The notes under the pieces were generated by a model. It saw only the letters and a list, made by a program, of their open reading frames with translations. It did not search any database and had not been told where the DNA came from. Below, one piece after another: positions 12,026 to 24,000 of a stretch of 64,000 nt of DNA. Within the stretch, counting starts at the first letter, position 1. Each line of letters begins with the position of its first letter. A program made the translations under genes and the position numbers. The stretch is from Sthenelais limicola (lineage: Eukaryota; Annelida; Polychaeta; Phyllodocida; Sigalionidae), in assembly GCA_942159475.1 (NCBI GenBank), contig OW804102.1, positions 28,464,873-28,528,872 of the forward strand, given 5' to 3'.

Positions 12026-15000
12026 CTGAAAGCACATGCATCTTGACACTTTATTCTATGACTATTAATGGTTAATATGAATGAGCACGGGGTCTGTAGA
12101 AATATAATACATGTATTTAAATCGCCCTTCAAATTCCTGCAAATGCAGTGTTAATTGAGAATGGGTTCTGTTTTTATATTATATTGTTTCGTTTGCAAAT
12201 ATAGATCATGTATAACTTGACTTCAAACTACGAAGATATTAATCTTTCCAAGATATGGTGCTATTAAATTTATATAACATTAATGATACCAACAGTTGTA
12301 TGTAACCACCTTGACTTACGTAGAAATTTCTTTGTAATAATTCAGGCTGTCCTGAGAATATTCGGGCTTTATGTATGGAAATTTTCAACGACCTGAATAA
12401 AATATTATTAAATCTAAATCTAAATCTATTAATAGCACTTTAATATGATGTATTCCAGAAAAATGAGTCACACATATCATCATATTTGGAAAGATGAGAT
12501 CAAGCCGAGCCCAATGATAGTAAACATTCTAAGGACAAATACTTATTTCTATATTTTTTATTTTTGAAAAGAAAGTTATGCAATATTTTATGGTGGGCAA
12601 TTACCAGTAAAATAACTAAATACTGTAAACGTATTAATGTTCACGCAGTATTTTTTTCGTGCACCCTCCTTTGTGCCTGAAACTAAATCCTGAGCGAAAT
12701 GTATACTTATTGCATAAACAAGGTGTGACACTTCCTTGCTGCGCAAATTTAAATCAGCTCGATAAAGGTATCAACGTACTGAGTGCGCAAATATGTATCT
12801 GCACGAAAATAAATGAGTTTACAGCATACTCCATACAAAGACCTTCAAAATACAAGAATATATTTATATTTCATGCAATTTGGTACATGTATTCATACGA
12901 CTAAAACTGCTAAACCCCCCAAAAAACAGAACATTTCAATAAAGAGATCTTGTGAATAAAACACTATGAAAAATATCATTTCTGCGACTCATTTTCCTGT
13001 AGCACATATTTTATAAGTTTAAAGCGAATGTATAGTAACACGTAGTGTTATTATTACCATGAGAGTATAATGCCAAAGGATGATAATAACGAACCGGAAG
13101 TTTACATTGTAAAGTATTTGATTCCAGCCTCTTGATTCATTTACAATATATTGATATTATTATGTATTAATTTACTTCATATCCTTTCAGTATATCAAGC
13201 TAATTTAAACTATAAGGTGTGACTATTATTCCACTGATTATAGAGACAGGGCATACGTCTAAAAGAAATGTTAATAGCAATGACAATTCAGTAGCACTAT
13301 AAGAGAACCACACTATACACTGTTTATTAACCTCTGGAAGCCAATCAGCCTCCATAGGAAACCCGAGAAACCTTATGAGTGAATGTTACGGTAGATCACT
13401 AAGAAGGTCAAACTATCAATAGATGGGTCAGATTTTCAGAAAATGCACAATTGTCAGCTCTACACATTTAGTAAATTCTGCTCAATTAGGCTGGAAAATG
13501 ATGATTACCGGGTATATTTGAGTATATTTGGTATCCCATTGATTTAAAGTATCCGTTTTGACTACCAGTTTGATTTCTTCATCTATTGGGACTTGTAAAT
13601 TAACTTGTTCTTACGCCAAAAAGAAGGCTGCCCCAAGGAGAAGAACCACTTCAGATCTGAACTGGTCATCCTCTGCAAGGGTTGGGTGATCAGTGCGTCC
13701 ATGGAAATATGACTTTACTGTGGAAATTGAAAGAGAATAGATGCATATATATATCTCAGATTTTGTACTAATCTTTAATTCTGCTTCAAAAAGTGATCTT
13801 GTTTTTGATGTACACAATGCCTAATGCTTTAGTTATCCTTATCATGAAAATGCTCATTTGAAACACATAAACAGAAGGGATATTAAGGGTGGTCTCCACT
13901 GGCTACGGTAAGGTCTGCGGTAAGCCTTGCGATGGTTTGTGCTGGTTCTGTAGGTGGAGAGGAATGACGAGGTCCACTGGCCTACATGGTCAGTGAATCA
14001 TGTACTCAGGAACTCGCCACTTCTCACCAACACAGCACCATCGCAAGGCTTATCACAGAGCTTACCGCAGAGCTTACCGCAGCCAGTGGAGACCACCCTT
14101 TATACTCCAACAGGTAAGGCCAAAGAGTGAAAATTCAAGGGAAGCATGACTGTAAAGGACAAGAAATTATGGAATAGCTTGCCAATAAAGGCATGGTGAA
14201 CATCTGGCAACGCATGAAAGATATATCACACAAGTGGTTATGCGTATTTTTTGTAAATATATTAAATGATGTGGCCAATAAAAACATTTGAAAAAAATGA
14301 AAAATGTGAGAGTGACAATCTAGCAAAACACTTACATACAGTATTCATGTGTTGTCGAGCTTCTTCAGTAATGTGCTCATGTCTATCAGGACGATGGAGA
14401 TTAGCATATATCAACTGATTCTGTGAGATGACATAGTTTAATAGCGCATGGTGAACATCCAATGCCGGGTTGGCCAAGCACACAAACTCAAAGTCAAATA
14501 TCTGTCAATGAAAAGGGAGGCATTTTTAGAATTAATACCAACAAAGCATTTCATATCAAGGCTATTATTAGCTGAATGCCACATTCAGTTCTACTTCGGC
14601 TAGACCATTGTTGGGTACAACTGGGGAAGAAATACTTTGTACTGAATATACAAGTAACATATACCAAGTGGTATATGTTACCTGTGAATTCAGTAGAAAG
14701 ATACTGGTATCATAGTAAGGTGGTCAAAAAGTAAGAAAATACAGAGATGAGATTAGTGCCCGTAATGGAACTTATTTCCTCCAATAACTACTCTTGGTAT
14801 TGGTACATGAGATAGTAATTCCAAGAATACAGATATATCCTATCTGTTCATAAAGGGGGAAAAACATCAAGAATAATATTTCTTTACATGAACTTAAAAG
14901 ACAAAGCTAAACTTACAGCCACTCGCTCCGAGGATACAAAGATGGAACTCCTGTGCAGGTCATTATGAACCAGACAATCCTCTCTTCTAGCTAGGTCTGC

Positions 15001-18000
15001 TATTGTATTAGCCAGCTCACGGCCCTTCATCCTCTTCATGCATTTTGTATACAGTTCTAGGCAATTATGTTGAGCTGGCCTCCCAGGATTGGGATGCTCT
15101 CCTAGAATGTCCATGTATTTATATTTAATCAGAGCATCTAGATTGTCTCCTCTGAAATTTGAGAACACTCTTAAGCTGTGATTCTACTGGATTGCTTGTA
15201 TCTGCGCTCAAAGCTCGCTCTTGCTTTGCTTCTTTGTAGTGTGCTTTTCATTCACTCTTTGTCCGCTTTTATATTGAGTGCAGTACAAGACTCCACTTGA
15301 TCTCTCACTGGTTCGCTTTTTATTTTCTCCCAGTGCATAACAAGTGAAGTTAGAGCAAAACCAGAGTGGTTCAATGGAATCGGTTACTGCACTTCCTATA
15401 CGCTTAGAAAAATATTAATTTTACTTCTTTGGAAGAGTGCAGGACATTCCTCTATTGTTTGACGTGTTTGATTTGAGCACAGCAATGTGCCATTTTTCCA
15501 TGTCTTTTGGTAGCGGTCTAATAGCGCAGTGAAGGCGGACCAAAGAAGTTGCACTTGATTTTGTAGGAAAACAAGCGAACAAGTAGAATCGCTCTGCGCT
15601 TGTATTAAAAGCAGATGGAGAGATAAGGAAAAGCACACTATGAATAAAGGTCTGATTCCACTGGATCGCTCTTTTGATCCGCTCACGATCTGCTCTTTTT
15701 TATTATCTTGAGTGCATAACAAGGGAAGATAGAGCGAAACCAGAGCGGTCTAGTAGAATCGGTTGCTGCGCTTTCTGTACGCTCTAAAAAGTGCCTATTT
15801 GTGCTTCTTTAGAAGAGCGCAGGAGGTTGCGCTAATATCTGATCTGTTTGATTTGAACGCAACTACATGGCGCTCTTTCCACGTCTTTTAGTAGCAGTCT
15901 TAGAGCGCAGTGAGAGCGTACCAAGGCACTTGCTATTGTTTTCATAAGGAAACAAGCAAAACAGTAGAATCGCTCTGCGCTTGTCTTGTGCTAATAATAA
16001 AAGCGGATGAAGAGTGAATGAAAGACACAATATGAATAAGCGAAGCAAGAGTGAGCCATGAGCTTTAAAAAATCATTTTAAGTAGGAAAACCTGGTATAC
16101 ATTAATCTTACTATTTCAATGAGGAATTCAAAACTAGAAAATAACTTAGAAAATATTGATATTTAAAATACTATATGCCAAATTGGAGGTAAAATAATTG
16201 TGAAAAATCTAATACTATGAGTATTTAAATTAGTAAATGGTGGTGATCTTTATTTCTATAAAGGTGACAACTGGAGGACCTGGATGTTATCCAGAAGCCT
16301 GGTTACCTATTTATCTATCCCACACCTGTAAAATATCAGACGAATACATTATTTTTTAATTCAGTTCAATAAGTTGGTAATCTAGATGCTGCGTCTTGAT
16401 TCCCATTGAGTTCGCAATAAAGAAACACTATTTTTATATTCTCATATCAAAACGTATCACTTTTTACTTGCCTATTTTTGTGATTAATTAATTTAATAAG
16501 TAATAATAAGAATTAATGATAATTTGGAATATAAATAATAATGTGGCTAATCATTGTTATGTGACCTGTTTATAGCTACTTACAGTAATATTGTGTTGGA
16601 GCTCATATTGTCATGAATCACTCTAATTGTGATGTGTTGCAGGAAAGTTAGTCGAAGAAAATAATTTTAAGATATTATCATATTTGAAAAGATGAGATCA
16701 AGCCGATTCTATTGATGGTAAACATTATGACACCTAATGTGTATTTCTATATTTTAAGTTTTTATTTTATGTTTGAAAAAATAGTTTGCAGTATTTTAGG
16801 GTGGATACTTACTAATGAAGTAGCTAAATATACTCTATAGGATGAGCTTAGAAATGCATATAGATTTTCTTAATACGCAGTCTTGAAATTTGGTACACGT
16901 ATTCAGACGACTTAGAGTATTACATAACCCAAAGATGAAAACATTTGTACAAAGAGATCTTGTGAATTACTTACTTTGAAAACGTTTGGTATTTGTGACA
17001 AATTTTCCTGTAACACGTCACAATTAATCAAATTCATTGGGGTCAAATTGTCAGAAAATATACACTCGGTAACACTACAAATTTAGTTAATTTTGCTGAA
17101 TTCAGCTCAAATATGATAAATATCTGAGTAAATTTGGTATTGCCTTGATTCAAACAATGTGTTTGGTTATGTTTCACTGAATTTTGATCATCATTTTCGT
17201 CTTAAATTTGGGTTATTTGAGCGGATTGCTGAAGGCCAATTGTACCTATTATGGGGATTTTACCCATGGATGTATTACCTGTATTTCAACTTGATGGCCT
17301 CATATTGACTGTCTGAGAGGTTTCTACGGTGGGTATGCTGATGTAGGGTGGCCATGATGTGCCCAAGCATGGCAGCATGTCCCGCTGGAGCCTCCTCTTT
17401 TAGAATTACTTTTTCTAGCAGCGACATGTGAGATACGTCCTCCATTACCACTGTTTGAAACAAAAGAAATAACACTATTTTGAAAGGACATGACACAGAT
17501 ATTGCCCAGAACACCACACTATCACAAGCACAGACATCCGCCACCCATCCACACAGTATAAACACACGCTTAGCGAAAGCCATCGCTATACAATCAACAT
17601 ATTATGCATATAATTTTGATCATGTTACAATGGTACTACTATATTTTTATTTTTTCATTAGAAACGTTTATTAATTGATATACAGAATAATATGACAATG
17701 TACAATCCTATCATGCGAGTTCTGTAACATGTGTATAATTGGTTGGGAATGAGCCTCAGTTTTAACCGTTGGATCGGTTAAATCTGGTCGAGTGGCTATT
17801 ACCTTTTGGTGAGTTAATAAACAGTGACTATTTCATGCATGCATCAAGATGTATTAAGAATATAATATATATAGTAGATAAATATCTCAATGTCACTCTC
17901 AACCCAAATCCTATTTGCTGACATCTGGCATAGTGAAATGTATTAGTTAGCACTTGATTGTATTATATGGGTCAGATTTTCAAAGATTTTATAATCTACT

Positions 18001-21000
18001 GTTCTACGCATTTATCAAATTCTTCTAAATTAGAGTGAAAAATGATAAATACTATGTATATCTAAACTATGCTGTATTGTATTCATTCAATAAGTATGTC
18101 TGATCATGTTAAACTGTATTTTAAACCTAATTATAGGTTTCAGCCCTCTGCTCATTTACAGGTCTTCTTCGACTGCCCGTTGACTAAATAAAATACAATA
18201 TCTTTCTATCAATAAGATACTTATTATTTAACAATTCATTTGTTGTTTTTGAATCTAACCAGTACAATGCTCGATTATTCTAGCAATCTTATATTTTGGG
18301 TTTATTAGATTCTGAATTTTTGTAGCATTACATCAACATTACCGATGAGGATTTCATTCTTCACTCATTAATACATCACTTTCAAAACAATATACTACAA
18401 CTTCATTGACTTTATACCTAATTAATTAGTAATTAGTTAAACTGCATTTGTTTGAGGTCTGTGGTTAGCGTGAATAAATGAGCAGGCTTGGTACTTACTG
18501 GCTTGGAGGTATTTATCAAAGCAGTAGGGTTGTGGTACAGCGCCTGGGTGTAACTTATGCAGTAACTCTAGTGCACTATACTCCGCATCCTGGCGAGCCA
18601 GACTCAAGTTGTACATGAATTCCTGTTAAATGACACACATGTAGCATCAGAAGCAGTGTGTTTGTCATGGAACCAAACTATTGTTATTAGTACAAGCGCA
18701 TTCTATAACCGGGAGTTCCATATCTGTGAACTGATGTAGAACTACTGCTTTATCGATGGGACTTGTTTTCCAGCGGAGTGATACAACACACAGCCTTTGG
18801 CTTTCTGTTGTATCACTCCACCTCCACACTTGTTCTACATTTCCCACCCGCTCCAAACTCGGTTCCATAAGTGGTTATTTATGGAAAGCCATATGCAACT
18901 ACCGACAAATCGGATGAAAAGTCGGATGATCGCCATAGAATTAGTATAGCGACATTTAAAAAGGTCGGGTTGTACGTCGGCAACCTTTCCGACGCGTCGG
19001 CCGACTTTTAAATTTATCGGCCGATTTTTCGGGGGCACGAAATGAATTCTAAAAAAACATCGGTAAATTTCCGTAAATATCGGCTGTCATTACCGACATT
19101 GCTTTCTCCAGTTTAAATTGCTATTCCACTTAGCCCATAATGAACTTTGTCGGCCGAAAAATCGCCGATAAGTCAGCCGATATGTCGGTGACTTAAACTA
19201 CAATTTGCCGACATGGCGGCCGTTAAAGTCCGCCGATTATTCATGTTCTCCTGTTCTTGGAAATATGCATTAAGTGATGAAAAACGGAGGATATAAGGGT
19301 CAGCTTTCAGAAAATGTACAATTGGAAGCTCTACACATTTAGTAAATTCTGCTAAATTAGGCTGCAATTTGGACAATACTAGGTAAATTCGAGTATATTC
19401 GGCATTGCATTAATTCTAGCAATCTGTTTGGCTAGATTGAACTGTATTTTGAACTTTATTTTCGTCTGAAACTTGGGTTATTTGTGAAAATTGGCGAAAT
19501 TAAATTGTACATTTCCTGAAAATCTGACCCATGTATGTATGAAAGTACAGGAGGAAGTACATACATACAATTGGCACAAAGAATACCCCCATTTTATGTA
19601 TTACATTATAAGACTTAGAAGTAGTCTCATTTAGTTATGAATTCGGATATCAATATATTATGTATACATGCACGTTATTCATTACATGTATTATGCATTC
19701 AATTATATATGTGCATACAATATACATGTATATATACCGTGTGTGTATGCGCACATGTATACAGGTATATATGTATGTATGTACCTACATATACGCATGC
19801 ATGTGTGTCTAGGTATATGTAATATACATATTATATATACATATGAATATGTGTATGTTTATATAAATTCAACCTCCACTTACCAACACTGCCTCCCATT
19901 ACTTCTACCATTACTTCTACCATTACTTTCATCTCTATTTCCCCTTTTATCATAACCAGTGTTATTAGTGTATCTCTTGTCCCTCATCTCTTATCTCTCA
20001 TCCCTCATCTCTTGCTTCTCATCCCTCATCTCTTGTCCCTCATCTCTCACCTCTCGTCCCTCATCTCTCACCTCTCATCCCTTATCTCTTGCCTCTCATC
20101 CCTCACCTCTTCATTCTTCTGAAAGGTTCTGGAGAGGGGTATAGGCAGTTACTGAAAGGGGCATTGGAGGTTACAGGAGGAGGTTCTGGGGTTGGGTGGT
20201 TTGGGGTATAGACAGTTACTAGAGGAGGTTATTGGAGGAGGTTCTGGAGCGGGGTGGGGCTATGGGTAATTACTGGAGGAGGTTACTGGAAAAAGGTATA
20301 GGTGGTTACAGGAGGAGGTACTGGAGAAAGCATTAGAAAGGGTACTGGAGGAGGTACTGGAGGAAGCTACTGGAGGAATTTAAGTTCTGGAGGAGGGTAC
20401 TGGAGGAAGTTACTGGAGGATTTTAAGTTCTGGAGGAGGGTACTGGAGAAGGGTATAAGAGGAGAGTACTGGAGGAGGGCACATTAGAGTGCAGCACTGT
20501 GCTGCACAGCACTTTAGAGTGCAGCACTGTGCTCAGCAGCACATTAGACTGCAGCACTGTGCTACGCAGCACTCTAGATTGCAGCACTGTGCTGTGCAGC
20601 ACTCTAGAGTGCAGCATTTTGCTGCACAGCACATTAGAGTGCAGCACTGTGCTGCACAGCACTCTAGAGTGCAGCACTGTGCTGCACAACACATAAGAGT
20701 TCAGCACTGTGCTGCGCAGCACATAAGAGTGCAGCACTGTGCTGCGCAGCACTCTAGAGTGCATCACTGTGCTGCACAGCACTCTAGAGTGCATCACTGT
20801 GCTGCACAGCACTCTAGAGTGCAGTACTGTGCTGTGCAGCACTCTAGAGTGCAGCACTGTACTGCGCAGCACTCTAGAATGCAGCATTGTGCTGTACAGC
20901 ACATTAGAGTGCAGCACTGTGCTGCGCAGCACTCTAGAGTGCAGCACTGTGCTGCACAGCACATTAGAGTGCAGCACTGTGCTGCACAGCACATTAGAGT

Positions 21001-24000
21001 GCAGCACTGCGGCTCAGCACTCTAGAGTGCAGCACTGTGCTGCGCATCACTCTAGAGTGCAGCACTGTGCTGCTCAGCACATTAGAGTGCAGCACTGTGC
21101 TGCGCAGCACTCTAGAGTGCAGCACTGTGCTGCGCAGCACTCTAGAGTGCAGCACTGTGCTGCTCAGCACTCTAGAGTGCAGCACTGTGCTGCGCAGCAC
21201 TCTAGAGTGCAGTATGGTGCTGCGTGGCACTCTAGAGTGCAGCACTGTGCTGCGCAGCACATTAGAGTGCAGCATTGTGCTGTGCAGCACTCTAGAGTGC
21301 AGCACTGTGCTGCACAGCAAATTAGAGTGCAGCACTGTGCTGCACAGCAAATTAGAGAGTACAGTGCTGCACTGAGTCTGATGTGCTGAACTAACTATCC
21401 AGTAACCTCCTCCAGTAACCTGCTCCAGTACCTGCTCCTGTAACTTTCTCCAGTAACATCCTCCAATTCCTCCTCCCATACTTCCTCCAGTACCTCCTCC
21501 AGTAACCTCCTCCAGTATCTTCCTCCAGTACCTCCTCCAGTACCTCCTCCAGTACCTCCTCCAGTACCTCCTCCAGTACCTCCTCCAGTAACCTCCTTCA
21601 GTACCCCCCCAAGTAACCTCCTCTTATCCCTTCTCCAGTCCCTCCTCCAGTAACCTACTTCAGTAACCTACTCCAGTACCTCCTCCAGTAACCTTCTCCA
21701 GTACCCTGCTCCAGTACCTGCTCCAATACCTTTGCCAGTAACCTCCTCCAATTCCTCCTCCCATACCTCCTTCCATAACCTCCTCCAATAACCTCCTCCA
21801 GTACCTCCTCCAGTAACCTACTGCAGTAACCTACTCCAGTATCTCCTCCAGTAACCTCCTCCAGTAACCTGCTCCAGTACCTGCTCCTGTAACTTTCTCC
21901 AGTAACCTCCTCCAATTCCTCCTCCCATACCTCCTCCAATATCCTCCTCCAGTACCGTTCTCCAGTAAACTCCTCCAATCCAAAACCAAAATCCAAAAGT
22001 GATATTCTCTAAAAAAAAATATGGATTAAGGGTTGAAAAACGGAGGATATATGAGTAAGATTTTCAGAAAATGTACAATGGGCAGCTCTACACATTGAGT
22101 AAATTCTGCTAAATTAGGCTGCAATTTAGTCATATTAGGTAAATTCGAGTATATTCGGTATTGCATTGATTCTAGCGATCTGTTTGGTTAGGTTCAACTG
22201 TAATTTGAACTTTATTTTCGTCTGAAATTTGGGTTATTTGAGAAGGTTGGTGAACTTGAATTGTACATTTTCTGAAAATCTGACTCATATATGTATTAGC
22301 TTTTCTTCATGAACAGAATTAAATTCAGCTTGGAATCTGACTTAATCAAATCTTAATCAATTCCTTGCATACCTTCGATACTACATATATATATGTGATG
22401 TGTTACAGGGAAATGAGTCTCAATGTTATACTTTTTATTTCGCATATCATTATTCAATGACTTGTCTTTTGGGGAATGTTTTCATTTTTTCATGTATATG
22501 TCACCCTCTCTCTCTCCCTCCCATCTGCTCTCTCTCTCTCTCTCTCTCTCTCCCTCCCTATCTCTCTCTCTCTATCCCTCTGCATGTATACAGAGAGAAA
22601 GAGAGAGAGAGTTGGAGAGAACTGTATGAGCAATTCCACCTATTGGTCGTCATTTAGCCAACTATTTGGCTGAATTTTTTTTAAATAAAAATTGGACCCA
22701 ACAATCGGCCGACATAGCGGCCGATATAGCGGCCGACATATCATTTATTTACCGATAAATCGGCCGATGATCGGCCAACTTGGAGAAACTTTAGAAATAT
22801 TTGCAAATGTAAAAATAAATTTCTGACAATGTCGGGGCTTAATACCGACTGTCGGAAAATTACCAACATAGTCGGATTTACACTCTCTCTGTTACCGATT
22901 TGTCGGAGTTTTTTACCGACATTTCTAGCGATTTATCGGTGGTTTCATATGGCTTTCCATAGGTTATTATAGCACCAACATACTACAAATAGTTCTGATG
23001 CAAGGTTACAAATATATATATTTAGTATCTGGGGTGTGTAATATAAAGGGAAATACACAATATCGCATCTCTAATCAACTAATGTAGGATGCGCAAAGGA
23101 TTGTGCATCTTAAGCCTGGGTTCCACTGCCCTGCTACTTCTCCCGCTACTGCTCCCGTTACTGCTCCCGCTACTGCTCCCGCTACTGCTCCCGCTACTGC
23201 TCCCGCTACTGCTCCCGCTACTGCTCCCGCTACTGCTCCCGCTACTGCTCCAGCTACTGCTCCCGCTACTGCTCCCGCTACTGCTCCCGCTACTCCTCAC
23301 GCTACTCCTCATGCTACTCCTCACGCTACTCCTCACGCTACTCCTCACGCTACTCCTCACGCTACTCCTCACGCTTCTCCTCACGCTACTCCTCACGCTT
23401 CTTCATTAAAGAAGCGAGAGCAGTATATATTTGTGACCTTGCATCAGAACTCCCGCTACATAGCCACATTACTTCCCACTTCTTTTGGCCGATTCTCAAA
23501 CTGTAGAGTGCTCCCACTTCTATCAAATATGTTTGATATTTAACGGCCGCTACTTTGTAGCTGAAGTAACGGGAAGTAGTGGGAGCTGAAGGGGCAATGG
23601 CACCACTCTACATTACCCCTCACGTTACTGGAATGGGCTATATAATTATATATATATATGAGCAATTCCACCAAAAGTGCAACATTTGGGTTAAAATACA
23701 ACAGCTCCTCCAGAGGCTAAAATATTTATCTGAGATTATTTTCATTGGTATTTTCGGATCCAGGGGAAAAAAGTCGTCTAGGGGGAAGTATCCTACAATG
23801 TTTTTTTTGTTTTTTTAGTCGTGAGGCCAAGAAAATGCTTATTTTACTGCCAGAATCACCCATAAAACACGCAGATTTTCCTATCAGAATCACTGTTTAA
23901 AAAATACAGCCAGTATTTTTTGGATAAAAACTTATAAATATTCTCGATATAATGGGTTTTATAGGCATAATGGGCCAGAGGGACAATGATTACTCTGAAA

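Larger units (their letters stand above)
18880..22961. mobile_element. 4.08-kb TIR element G with 7-bp target duplication
   Basis: It starts TATGGAAAGCCATATG and ends CATATGGCTTTCCATA, a perfect 16-bp TIR with weaker similarity further in (ACCGACAAATCGG). GGTTATT flanks both sides directly (18873-18879 and 22962-22968). The outer arms (to about 19210, and from about 22690) are packed with CGGCCGA, CCGATAAATCGG and GTCGG words. The interior holds two M1 copies preceded by the same AAAACGGAGGATATA, microsatellites, and the 30-bp satellite between complementary arms. No transposase is seen, so it is probably nonautonomous. It sits in intron 2 of copy A. Confidence 0.72.

Noticed and set aside
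13611..13817. Copy A ending at the stop just after exon 7
   Set aside because: A GTAAGA donor precedes the stop and joins, in frame, an exon at 12025-11866 with a plausible kinase C-terminus.
14884..15168. Reading exon 5 of copy A as a separate 94-aa gene
   Set aside because: The start methionine lies upstream of the acceptor and the end runs past the donor. The spliced frame joins perfectly to exons 4 and 6.
20423..21479. Long open frames on both strands (up to about 216 codons)
   Set aside because: All lie in the 30-bp satellite. The period is divisible by three and the unit lacks stops in several frames, so the frames are artefacts.
23079..23543. Open frames encoding ATAP, LLLP and SSGS repeats
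   Set aside because: These are translations of the 12-bp GCTACTGCTCCC array in different frames, not proteins.
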